A DNA stretch of 12,828 bases from Bryobacterales bacterium (GTDB taxonomy: Bacteria > Acidobacteriota > Terriglobia > Bryobacterales > Bryobacteraceae). This document shows positions 1 to 7,024 of the stretch, piece after piece. The stretch is taken from positions 2,224-15,051 of the forward strand of contig PLMF01000217.1 in the NCBI GenBank assembly GCA_003142355.1, in the 5' to 3' direction. Both the position numbers and the translations under genes were made by a program. The notes beneath the pieces were generated by a model. It did no database searches and was not told where the DNA came from. It saw nothing but the letters and a program-made list of their open reading frames with translations. Position 1 is the first letter of the stretch. Every line of letters begins with the position of its first letter.

Positions 1-463
1 ACCGGCGCATCCAGGAGATGCCGTCGCCGCGCACGAACTGGTCGGCGTCGACCATCGCCTCAATGCCGGGAAGAGCGGCCACGTGCCCGCCGATGACGAT
101 GACGGATTTCGGCGACACGCGCCGCACCGTCCGGCACATCTCCCGCACTTTCCCCACGTTGATGATGATGGAAGAAATGCCGACGATGTCGTAATCGTTG
201 GCGAGCAATTCCGCTTCGAAGGTCTCGCGCGTCGGAAAATCGAGGACCGTGGTGGGCGCCGAGATGTTTTGCTGGATCATCAAGATGCCCCACGAGCGGT
301 GAAACATGCGGAGGGAGAACGGCCCCTGCTCACGCGTCACCTGGTTGTGATAGAGCTCCATGGGATTGATCTTGCGGCTGCCGAACTCGTCGTCTTGCGC
401 GTACGGACCAAACACGGAACTGAGCAGAATGCGGGCGCGAACGCCCTTTGGATGGGTCTGCAT
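1..463 (-). CDS. B12-binding domain-containing radical SAM protein, N-terminal part (cut at window edge)
   Basis: The minus strand reads open from an ATG at 461-463 to the left edge: 154 codons with no stop, so the C-terminal part is missing. Around residues 87-147 it has the pattern of a cobalamin-binding Rossmann-like domain: a D-x-V-G-I-S-S strand (residues 91-98), an amphipathic helix with K-V-R-E-M-C-R, then V-I-V-I-G-G-H (118-124), L-P-G-I and F-V-R-G-D-G (about 142-147). This is how class B cobalamin-dependent radical SAM enzymes begin; the 4Fe-4S CxxxCxxC cluster domain would follow beyond the window, so it cannot be confirmed here. Such enzymes methylate or rearrange unreactive carbon centres, and the substrate cannot be inferred. 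No Shine-Dalgarno is visible before the ATG, but an extended -10 promoter lies 24 bp upstream. The gene is divergent from the SDR gene. Confidence 0.85.
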   Translation of the reverse strand, partial: MQTHPKGVRARILLSSVFGPYAQDDEFGSRKINPMELYHNQVTREQGPFSLRMFHRSWGILMIQQNISAPTTVLDFPTRETFEAELLANDYDIVGISSIIINVGKVREMCRTVRRVSPKSVIVIGGHVAALPGIEAMVDADQFVRGDGISWMRR

Positions 464-480
464 TTTCGAGATTGAGTGCC

Positions 481-509
481 GAGACCATTATACCACCGGC
501 GGTTATAAT
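481..509 (+). promoter_or_regulatory. Promoter for the SDR gene; predicts a leaderless mRNA
   Basis: A perfect TATAAT (504-509) sits 8 nt before the GTG at 518. A partial -35, GAGACC at 481-486, lies 17 bp upstream (3 of 6 matches to TTGACA). Transcription would begin at about 516-518, at or next to the start codon, and no Shine-Dalgarno precedes the GTG. Both facts point to a leaderless transcript. The box lies 11 bp from the opposing TATAAT used by the radical SAM gene. Confidence 0.55.
487..495 (-). promoter_or_regulatory. Extended -10 promoter for the radical SAM gene
   Basis: The minus strand reads TGGTATAAT, a perfect -10 hexamer (487-492) with the TGn extension. It would start transcription near 480, about 17 nt before the ATG at 463. 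No good -35 is visible 17 bp upstream, which is common for extended -10 promoters. Confidence 0.6.
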
Positions 510-517
510 CGAAGATT

Positions 518-1273
518 GTGAACACGTTCTCGCTCGTTGGAAAGACCGCGCTGGTGGCCGGCGCGAGCCGCGGCATCGGCCTCGAGATCGCGCGCCACAT
601 GGCGGCCGCGGGCGCCAGCGTGATTCTGGCCGCGCGGTCGAAGGACGCGCTGGAGGCGCGCGCCGCGGAAATCGGCGGGCGCGCGCTGGTGCTCGACGTT
701 GCGGACCCGCAATCCATCGCGGCCGCGGTGGACAGCATCGAAACGCCCGACATCCTCGTCAATGTGGCGGGCATGAATATCCGCAAGCGGGCCGAGGATT
801 TCACCCGCGAAGAGTACGACCGGATTCTCGAGACCAACCTCAACGGAATCTTCACCCTCACGCAAAAGATCGGCGCCAGGATGATCGCCCGCGGAAAGGG
901 CGGGAAGATCATCAACATCGGGAGCATACAGTCGCTGCGGGCCCTGCCGTATCTGGCGGTCTACGCGATTACCAAGGGCGGGCTGGCGCAGTTGACCGAA
1001 GTTCTGGCGGCGGAATGGGGACGCTACAACATTCAGGCGAACTGCATCGCGCCCGGGGTGATCGTGACGGATTTGAACCGCGAGATGTGGCAGTCGGAGA
1101 AGTTGCTGAACTGGCTGAGGGGCTGCCAGGCCAACCCCAACCCCGGGACGCCGGCGGACGTCGCGCCGCTGGCGGTGTTCCTGGCCGGGCGCGGCGCGGA
1201 TTACATCACCGGACAGATCATCGCGGTGGACGGAGGATACACAACCACCGCGGTGTGGCCGTTCGAGCCGTAG
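518..1273 (+). CDS. SDR-family NAD(P)-dependent oxidoreductase, sugar-acid dehydrogenase-like
   Basis: A 251-residue classical short-chain dehydrogenase/reductase, the usual family length, probably a soluble cytoplasmic enzyme. The nucleotide-binding loop is G-A-S-R-G-I-G at residues 15-21. D60-V61 is the adenine-ring contact, N-V-A-G lies at 82-85, and N107 is the conserved helix-4 Asn. The catalytic Ser136 (I-G-S) and Tyr149-x-x-x-Lys153 are all present. The C-terminus has the typical I-A-V-D-G-G (235-240). The I-R-K-R segment after the N-V-A-G motif and the overall style resemble gluconate 5-dehydrogenase and 2-deoxy-D-gluconate 3-dehydrogenase (KduD) proteins, so a sugar-acid or sugar-alcohol substrate is my preferred guess; other SDR substrates remain possible. 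The start is GTG at 518, which gives the normal short N-terminus before the first beta strand. It is convergent with the CE15-like esterase, 28 bp apart. Confidence 0.9.
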   Translation: MNTFSLVGKTALVAGASRGIGLEIARHMAAAGASVILAARSKDALEARAAEIGGRALVLDVADPQSIAAAVDSIETPDILVNVAGMNIRKRAEDFTREEYDRILETNLNGIFTLTQKIGARMIARGKGGKIINIGSIQSLRALPYLAVYAITKGGLAQLTEVLAAEWGRYNIQANCIAPGVIVTDLNREMWQSEKLLNWLRGCQANPNPGTPADVAPLAVFLAGRGADYITGQIIAVDGGYTTTAVWPFEP

Positions 1274-1279
1274 CGGCGG

Positions 1280-1293
1280 CGGGCCGCTGCCCG
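1280..1293. other. Short hairpin between convergent genes
   Basis: CGGGC (1280-1284) pairs perfectly with GCCCG (1289-1293) around a 4-nt loop, in the 28-bp gap between the SDR stop and the esterase stop. There is no T-tract on either strand, so it is at best part of a weak or factor-assisted terminator. Confidence 0.25.
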
Positions 1294-1301
1294 AGGCCGT
1301 T

Positions 1302-2753
1302 CTAGCGCCCAGGAGCCTTGAAACAGCGCTCGGCAAACGCGATAAAGGTCGGCCAGTTGGGCGCGGGCGTGTGCCCGCTGCTGTGCTGGCGGAAGGCTAT
1401 GTCGCCGTCCATCAGACCGGTCTCGATGGGCGGGAACTCGGTGGTCCCCATGTCCTTCTTGCCCAGCAGCTTGTACACCGGCCCGGCGCCGGCCGCGGCC
1501 AGGAAGCTGCCCTTGGCGTCCACCCACCCGTCCCCCTCGGTCGCGCCGGCGCTGATGAACACCGGACGCGGCGCGCACAGAGCCACCAGTTCGTGCGAGT
1601 CCACGGGCAGATCGTTCCAGTTCAGTGGACCGGCGTATTTGAGGAAGTTGCCGGCCATCCAGTGGTATTCGCTGGTGGCGGCTACATTTTCCACCAGCTC
1701 GCCAAAATTGCGCCGGTGGACCTTGGCCCCGCCTTCGCCGGAGGAGCTGACAAACGCGATCGCGAAACGCGGGTCGTACGCCATGGTGACGATGGCGGCC
1801 TTGCCATAGCGGGAGTGGCCCTCGATGCCGACCTTCCTGGCGTCCACGGATTTGTCGGTCTCGAAATAATCCAGAGCGCGGCTGGCGCCCCAGGCCCAGG
1901 CCCGCAAGGAACCCCAGTCGTCCGGCTGGCGCGGCTGGCCCTTGTTGACCAGGCCGATGATGCCCCCGGTCAGGCCCGCACCGTTGTCGGCCTGGATGCT
2001 TCCGGGGACCAGAATGGCGTAACCCCAACCCTTGGCCAGAACCTGTTCTTGCCAACCGGGTCCGGTTGGGACCGGCGGCCCGCCACGGCCCGCAGCCGGT
2101 CCGCGCCCGGCTGCACCCGGTCCGCCGCCGCGGGCGCCGAAGCCGACGAAGCCGAATTCCATGATGACCGGCACCGGGCCCGTCGCGCCAGCCGGGGTGG
2201 TCAGGGCCAACTGGATGTCCACGGTGACTTGCGGGTACGAGGAATTGTCCACGTGGCCCACGAGATGTTTGGCGATCGCGGCCACATCGCCGACCTTTTC
2301 ATTGCTTGTGCCGGTCACTTCCCATTTCACCTTGGGTGTCGCCTTGGGCATCCGGCCATAGATTTCGCGATCGAAATCCTCGACGATTTCCGGGCGGCGC
2401 TGCTCCCACCACATTTTGGCCGAGGTAACCTTTTTCCCGTTTTTCAGCACCAGCGGGTCGGGCAGTTTGGGATACGGATTCGCCTTGGCCTCATCGTAGT
2501 TCACGAAATTGGGCGCCTGGGGGTCTCTGGTAGTCGCTCCGTTCCGGAGCGAAGCGATGTGCAGCAGATCGAGCATTTTCTGGCGATCCTGCTGCGAGGC
2601 TTGCTGTATGGCAAGCTGCGCCGGCGAAGGCGGCGGCGGGCCCCCCGCGGGCGCCTGAGCGGCCTGAAAGGCCCAACTCACCCCGGGGACAGCAACCGCT
2701 GCCGACAAGATCAGGCCGGACAACCTGTACCTAAAGTACGCGTTCCTCGACAT
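1302..2753 (-). CDS. Secreted CE15-like glucuronoyl (4-O-methyl-glucuronate) esterase
   Basis: A 483-residue alpha/beta-hydrolase with an N-terminal signal peptide (residues 1 to about 28: basic start, hydrophobic core, S-W-A end), so it acts outside the cytoplasm. The nucleophile elbow G-H-S-R-Y-G-K is at 312-318; Ser314 followed by Arg315 is the CE15 signature. The S-S-S-G-E-G-G-A-K segment (336-344) holds Glu340. After A-P-R-P-V (394-398) come Glu405 and Asp408, and the candidate catalytic His is 461 (H-S-S-G-H). The acid of the triad could be Glu340 or a residue after the A-P-R-P-V strand. CE15 enzymes cleave the ester between lignin and the 4-O-methyl-glucuronate of xylan. A Gly/Pro/Ala/Arg-rich stretch at 206-233 interrupts the catalytic domain. 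No Shine-Dalgarno is seen before the ATG at 2751-2753. A general acetyl-xylan-type esterase is the alternative. Confidence 0.82.
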   Translation of the reverse strand: MSRNAYFRYRLSGLILSAAVAVPGVSWAFQAAQAPAGGPPPPSPAQLAIQQASQQDRQKMLDLLHIASLRNGATTRDPQAPNFVNYDEAKANPYPKLPDPLVLKNGKKVTSAKMWWEQRRPEIVEDFDREIYGRMPKATPKVKWEVTGTSNEKVGDVAAIAKHLVGHVDNSSYPQVTVDIQLALTTPAGATGPVPVIMEFGFVGFGARGGGPGAAGRGPAAGRGGPPVPTGPGWQEQVLAKGWGYAILVPGSIQADNGAGLTGGIIGLVNKGQPRQPDDWGSLRAWAWGASRALDYFETDKSVDARKVGIEGHSRYGKAAIVTMAYDPRFAIAFVSSSGEGGAKVHRRNFGELVENVAATSEYHWMAGNFLKYAGPLNWNDLPVDSHELVALCAPRPVFISAGATEGDGWVDAKGSFLAAAGAGPVYKLLGKKDMGTTEFPPIETGLMDGDIAFRQHSSGHTPAPNWPTFIAFAERCFKAPGR

Positions 2754-2760
2754 TTGTCCA

Positions 2761-2769
2761 AGTATATAA
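2761..2769 (-). promoter_or_regulatory. Candidate -10 element just upstream of the esterase gene
   Basis: The minus strand reads TTATATACT. Taking TATACT (2766-2761) as the -10 puts transcription start at the ATG of 2753, giving a leaderless transcript. Taking TTATAT (2769-2764), which has a TGG extension in front, starts it about 3 nt earlier. No convincing -35 is visible. Confidence 0.35.
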
Positions 2770-2887
2770 CCACTCCATCGCCGACGCGTCGGCTGGGGAA
2801 GACGAAGGGCAAGCTAAAGCATGCCCCACCAATAAGGAACTGCGTGCCTGCCCCTTTCATGTCGTGCACCCGAAATCTTCAGGGACA

Positions 2888-2916
2888 TTGACTACGCTCT
2901 CGATTTCTGGTAAATA
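2888..2916 (+). promoter_or_regulatory. Candidate sigma-70-type promoter for the TonB-dependent receptor
   Basis: TTGACT (2888-2893; 5 of 6 matches to TTGACA) is followed after exactly 17 bp by TAAATA (2911-2916; 3 of 6 matches to TATAAT). Transcription would start near 2923. The two direct repeats at 2940-2978 would then fall in the untranslated leader, a position suited to repression or RNA-level control. Confidence 0.4.
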
Positions 2917-2939
2917 GGTCTGAACATCCTGAGAATCGA

Positions 2940-2978
2940 GTATTCAAGATTTTGATGTTGTGTATTCAGAATTTTGAT
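2940..2978 (+). repeat. Two 17-bp direct repeats spaced 22 bp apart, likely operator
   Basis: GTATTCAAGATTTTGAT (2940-2956) and GTATTCAGAATTTTGAT (2962-2978) agree at 15 of 17 positions; the only change is AG versus GA. Each copy contains an imperfect 12-bp palindrome of the form TCAnnATTTTGA (5 of 6 arm pairs). The start-to-start distance is 22 bp, about two helical turns, so proteins bound at both sites would face the same side. The sequence is AT-rich in GC-rich surroundings and lies 38 bp before the receptor start. A regulator-binding site is the natural reading; the regulator is unknown. Confidence 0.55.
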
Positions 2979-3016
2979 CGGGGGCATGCATGATAGACCG
3001 GAAACGGAGTTTAGCG

Positions 3017-6000
3017 ATGACGAAATCTATTCTGAGAATTGCACCCTTCCTGTGTTTTTCCGCGGTCCTGTTCGGGCAAACGACGTCTCTTACCGGGACG
3101 GTAGCGGACCCATCGGGGGCCGTAATTCCAGGGGCCACAATCTCGATCGTCAATACCCAGACGGGCGCGGCGCGCGATGCGGTGAGCGATACCCAGGGCC
3201 GCTATACGATGCAGCAGTTGACGCCGGGAACGTACAGACTCACCGCCAAGTCGCCCGGCTTCGCCGACCTGGTGATCGACAGTTTCGACCTTTTAGTGAA
3301 CCAGCCGAAAACTCTGGCGATTACCTTCGAAAAAGTCGGCGCGACCAAGACCACCATTGAAGTCGCGGCTACTACGTCCCAGGTGAACACTACCGACGCT
3401 TCGCTGGGCAATGCCATCGGCGGCACAGCGATCGTGGAGCTGCCGTTCTTTGCGCGCAACGTGGTCAACCTGCTCCAGTTTCAGCCGGGTGTCACCTCCA
3501 CGGGCGGCGGGTCGACCGACGAGCGCGATGGCGCCGTGAACGGAGGCCGCTCGGATCAGTCCAACGTCTCGCTGGACGGCGTGGATGTGAACGACCAGAA
3601 CGCGCGCACGGCCTTCACCAGCGTTCTGCGCGTCACGCTCGATTCCGTCGAGGAATTCCGCACCACCACCAGCAACGGCTCGGTGGATGTCGGCCGCGGC
3701 TCCGGCGCCGACGTCTCCCTGGTGACCAAGTCGGGCACCAACGAGTTCCATGGCTCGCTTTACGAATACCGGCGCGGCACCGAGACGGCCGCCAACGATT
3801 TCTTCAGCAACAGCGCGGGCGTGCCCATCGCGCCGCTGCTGATCAACGTTTTCGGCGGCTCGGCGGGAGCGCCGATCAAGAAGAACAAGGCGTTCGTCTT
3901 CTTCAACTACGAGGGCCGCCGGGACGCCAGTTCGAGCAGCGTCAACCGCACCGTCCCCTCGGAAACGTTGAAACAGGGCATTGTCCAGTACCACGATAAG
4001 AACGGCGTGCTTCACCAACTCACGGCGGCCGACGTCAAGAGCATCGATCCTTCGGGGATCGGTATCAATCAGGCCGCGCTCAAGATGCTACAGGCGTTCC
4101 CGGTGGGAAACAGCACGGTTGGAGACAGCTCGGTGTTCACCCCCGATGGGATCAACACCACCGGGTACCTCTTCAACGCGCCGACCCACTCCGACCAGAA
4201 CACCTACATCGTCAAGTTGGACTACAAGCTGGACTCGGCCGGCAAGCACAACTTCTTCGCGCGCGGCAACCTCCAGAACGACAGCAAGGACGGCACCCCG
4301 CAGTTCCCCGGGCAGGCGCCCAACTCGGTGACGCTGGCCAACAACAAGGGCTTGGCGGCAGGCTACACGGTGGTGCTGACACCCCGCATGGTGGCCACCA
4401 CCCGCTATGGCTTCACGCGCGCCGGCGGAGAGACCACCGGCATTCTGGCCGGCAACTATGAATGGTTCCGCGGATTCTCCACCCCCTACGGTATTAGCAC
4501 AGGGTTGGCCCGCATCATTCCGGTCCAGACCATCTCGCAGGACCTCTCCTGGAACAAAGGCGCCCACGACTTCCGCTTCGGCGCCAATGTCCGCCTGATC
4601 TCCAACCAGTCCAACAGTTACCGGCACTCGTTCAGCAGCGCGTCGTCGAACCCCAGTTGGATCAAGGGTACCGGCAGCGATTTCACGCCTGCCACGCTGA
4701 ATATTGCCAAGAGCGACAACACCAGCTACCAGTACTCCATGGCCGCCGTGCTTGGCCTGGAGAGTCAGGGGACGGCCGCCTATAACTACAAGACCGACGG
4801 CAGCCTGATTCCGGCGGGCGCCCCGGTGGCGCGCGACTTTGTGAATCACGAAGGCGACATCTACGCGCAAGACACCTGGAAGGCCACCCGCAGCCTCACC
4901 GTCACGGCGGGCCTGCGCTACTCCCTGGCGCCGGCGGTCTACGAGGCCAACGGGCAGCAGGTTTCCCCCAGCATGCCATTCGCCGATTTTCTCAACAAGC
5001 GTGGCGCTTTGGCGGACCAGGGCCTCTCGCAAATGGGCGTCGGGCTCATCAGCTTCGTCGCCGGGAACGGCTCCGGGGGAAGACCGCTGTACCCCGACCA
5101 CAAGAACTGGTCTCCACGTTTGGGTTTGGCCTACTCCCCCAAGGCCGAGAGCGGCCTTTCGAAGTTCCTTTTCGGCGGCTCCGGCAAGACATCCATCCGC
5201 GCCGGCGCCGGCATGTACTACGACGAGATCGGCCAGCCGCTGGCGCAGACCATCAACGCCAACGCCTTTGGCTTGGCCACCACTCTCACCACTCCACCTA
5301 ATGTCCTGACCACCGCCCAACTCCCGCGGTACACGACGTTTTATACAGTGCCGAGCGCCATCGTGCCCGCCCCTGGTCCCTCCGGATTAGGAGCGCCCTA
5401 CCCCACCTCCGGCGCCGGCTCGTTCGCCATCACCAGCAGCCTGGACGACAAGTTGAAGGCGCCCTACACCATGAACCTGAACTTCAGCGTCGGCCGCGAT
5501 TTCAGTCATGGGTTTTTCGTCCAGGTGTCTTACGTCGGCCGTCTCTCGCGCAACAGCCTGACCAACCGCGACATGGCGGCGTACACCAACCTCAGGGATC
5601 CCAAGAGCGGTCAAACCTTCTACGAAGCGATGCACCAGTTGGCCGTCGCGATGGACTACCAAGGCGTTCCGATTGCGAACCTGCCCAAGATCCCCTTTTT
5701 CGAAAACATGTGGCCGGCCGCCGCGGGCCATGGCCTCAGTTCAACGCAGGTGTGGGCCAAAGACTACTACGACTACTATACCCAGGGCGATTTCTCGGAT
5801 GTGCTGAACGATTTCGACAACGCCGCCAACTGTAACGTGGGGGGCACTCTGTTCAACTCGAGCGGGGACATCAGCCAGGCCGCCTGCGGGGCGCAAGGTC
5901 CCTGGATGATGTTCAACCCGCAGTTCTCCGCGCTGGCCGCCTGGAGCTCCATCGGCAAGGGCGCCTACCACGGCATGCAATGGACCATTCGCAAGAGCTT

Positions 6001-6769
6001 CAGCAGCGGGCTGCAATTCGATCTGAACTACACCTGGTCGAAATCCATCGACCTGGGTTCCGCCCGGGAAAGCGACGCGGGCACCGGCAACTCCAATTTC
6101 GCGGGGGACCAGGATTTCGTGCAGAACGCCTGGAACCCCAGTCAAATGCGGGGTGTGTCGGCCTATGACACGGCCCACCAGATCAACGGCTTCGTGGTGT
6201 ACCAGCTCCCCTTCGGCCGCGGGAAGAAATTCGGCAGCAGCATGAGCAAAGTGCTGGATGCTTTCGTGGGTGGATGGCAGATCAGCACCGCGTACCGGCA
6301 GACCTCCGGTTTTCCGACCAGTGTGATCAACGGCCAGCGGTGGCCCACGGACTGGGAAGACGATGCCTTGGGCACTCCCAACGGGAAACCGCGTCCCCCC
6401 ATCACCAGTAACAAGAATGCGCCTGGACCCCAGTCGGGCGTGGCCGGCGGACCCAACCTGTGGTCCGACCCGGCGGGAGCCTTCGCCTCCTACGGCGAGA
6501 CCATGGCCGGCGAGACGGGAAGCCGCAACACGCTCCGCGGCTCCGGCATTTTCAACATCGACACGGGCGTCAGCAAGACCTTCACGATGCCATGGTCGGA
6601 ACACCAGAAGTTCCAGATTCGCTGGGAGACGTTCAATCTGACCAACACCGTCCGATTCGATCCGAATTCGTCGAGCACCTCCATGACTTCGCCGTCGAGT
6701 TTCGGCCAGTTGACCGAACAGTTCGGCTCGCCGCGCCAGATGCAATTCGCCGGACGCTTTACCTGGTAG
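3017..6769 (+). CDS. TonB-dependent outer-membrane receptor, Oar-like, with carboxypeptidase-regulatory-like domain
   Basis: A 1250-residue outer-membrane protein. Residues 1-21 form a signal peptide (K4, hydrophobic core, F-G-Q end). Residues about 24-105 are a CarboxypepD_reg-like beta-sandwich (G-T-V-A-D-P-S-G, then G-R-Y, then L-T-P-G-T-Y). Residues about 112-250 are the plug (L-P-F-F-A-R-N-V near 142, N-G-G-R-S-D at 175-180, S-L-D-G-V-D at 185-190, V-T-K-S-G-T-N-E-F-H-G-S at 236-247). The rest is a barrel ending in the aromatic G-R-F-T-W, the usual assembly signal. It imports a ligand using TonB energy; in this family that is often oligosaccharide or peptide material, and the ligand here is unknown. 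I chose ATG 3017 because GGAG lies 7 nt upstream and the signal peptide has normal length. An in-frame ATG at 2990 with GGGGG upstream would add nine residues and cannot be excluded. The neighbouring CE15-like esterase suggests plant-polymer use. Confidence 0.92.
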   Translation: MTKSILRIAPFLCFSAVLFGQTTSLTGTVADPSGAVIPGATISIVNTQTGAARDAVSDTQGRYTMQQLTPGTYRLTAKSPGFADLVIDSFDLLVNQPKTLAITFEKVGATKTTIEVAATTSQVNTTDASLGNAIGGTAIVELPFFARNVVNLLQFQPGVTSTGGGSTDERDGAVNGGRSDQSNVSLDGVDVNDQNARTAFTSVLRVTLDSVEEFRTTTSNGSVDVGRGSGADVSLVTKSGTNEFHGSLYEYRRGTETAANDFFSNSAGVPIAPLLINVFGGSAGAPIKKNKAFVFFNYEGRRDASSSSVNRTVPSETLKQGIVQYHDKNGVLHQLTAADVKSIDPSGIGINQAALKMLQAFPVGNSTVGDSSVFTPDGINTTGYLFNAPTHSDQNTYIVKLDYKLDSAGKHNFFARGNLQNDSKDGTPQFPGQAPNSVTLANNKGLAAGYTVVLTPRMVATTRYGFTRAGGETTGILAGNYEWFRGFSTPYGISTGLARIIPVQTISQDLSWNKGAHDFRFGANVRLISNQSNSYRHSFSSASSNPSWIKGTGSDFTPATLNIAKSDNTSYQYSMAAVLGLESQGTAAYNYKTDGSLIPAGAPVARDFVNHEGDIYAQDTWKATRSLTVTAGLRYSLAPAVYEANGQQVSPSMPFADFLNKRGALADQGLSQMGVGLISFVAGNGSGGRPLYPDHKNWSPRLGLAYSPKAESGLSKFLFGGSGKTSIRAGAGMYYDEIGQPLAQTINANAFGLATTLTTPPNVLTTAQLPRYTTFYTVPSAIVPAPGPSGLGAPYPTSGAGSFAITSSLDDKLKAPYTMNLNFSVGRDFSHGFFVQVSYVGRLSRNSLTNRDMAAYTNLRDPKSGQTFYEAMHQLAVAMDYQGVPIANLPKIPFFENMWPAAAGHGLSSTQVWAKDYYDYYTQGDFSDVLNDFDNAANCNVGGTLFNSSGDISQAACGAQGPWMMFNPQFSALAAWSSIGKGAYHGMQWTIRKSFSSGLQFDLNYTWSKSIDLGSARESDAGTGNSNFAGDQDFVQNAWNPSQMRGVSAYDTAHQINGFVVYQLPFGRGKKFGSSMSKVLDAFVGGWQISTAYRQTSGFPTSVINGQRWPTDWEDDALGTPNGKPRPPITSNKNAPGPQSGVAGGPNLWSDPAGAFASYGETMAGETGSRNTLRGSGIFNIDTGVSKTFTMPWSEHQKFQIRWETFNLTNTVRFDPNSSSTSMTSPSSFGQLTEQFGSPRQMQFAGRFTW

Positions 6770-6840
6770 CCCCTGGATCAGCCGGCACCAGCGCCGGGAA
6801 AGCGCACGCTGAGGCACTCGCAATGGCGCGAGCGGCGGCC

Positions 6841-7024
6841 CTTAGTACACGATTTCGCAAATTCGGTTGCGTATCCTATGGTGGGGCAGGCGGTGCCGCC
6901 TGCCCGCGGCCGAGCGAAGCTCGCCGCGTCCCGCTGCGCGGGACGTCGGCGCAGGCAGGTGGCACCACCTGCCCCACCAAGCCTTCGGAATACGTCACCG
7001 TAATTTCGAATCAGGGCACTTAGC
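6841..7024. repeat. Nested palindromic element (REP/MITE-like)
   Basis: The core inverted repeat pairs 6879-6904 with 6954-6979 at 24 of 26 positions. Each arm is itself a perfect palindrome: 22 bp at 6884-6905 and 20 bp at 6954-6973. Between them lie two more hairpins: 6906-6927 (9 bp with one bulge, GAA loop) and 6927-6945 (8-bp arms, TGC loop). Outside the core, 6852-6877 and 6986-7012 are again roughly inverted copies with small indels (shared blocks TTCG, AAATT, CGGT, CGTAT, CC), and weaker similarity reaches 6841 and 7024. There is no coding potential. It lies between convergent genes downstream of the receptor, where it could also help stop transcription. The structure looks like a non-autonomous mobile or REP-type repeat; copy number cannot be judged from one window. 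Confidence 0.7.

Noticed and set aside
2754..2827. Sigma-54 sites upstream of the esterase (TGG-N10-type matches on the minus strand)
   Set aside because: One candidate has GG instead of the essential GC at -12; the other keeps GG-N10-GC but matches the rest of the consensus poorly.
2990..3016. Upstream ATG at 2990 as the receptor start
   Set aside because: Possible, with GGGGG in front, but the ATG at 3017 has GGAG at ideal spacing and gives a normal signal peptide, so it is preferred.
4088..6823. Long minus-strand open frames (4088-5320 and 5741-6823) opposite the receptor gene
   Set aside because: They mirror the receptor's codon structure in GC-rich DNA, have no recognisable domains, and the plus-strand protein is a complete, motif-rich receptor.
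6817..6832. Hairpin CTCGC/GCGAG after the receptor as an intrinsic terminator
   Set aside because: It has only 5 base pairs and no T-tract; it does not support a terminator call.
6879..6979. CRISPR-like reading of the repeated arms
   Set aside because: The repeats are inverted, not direct, and there are no evenly sized spacers or cas genes.
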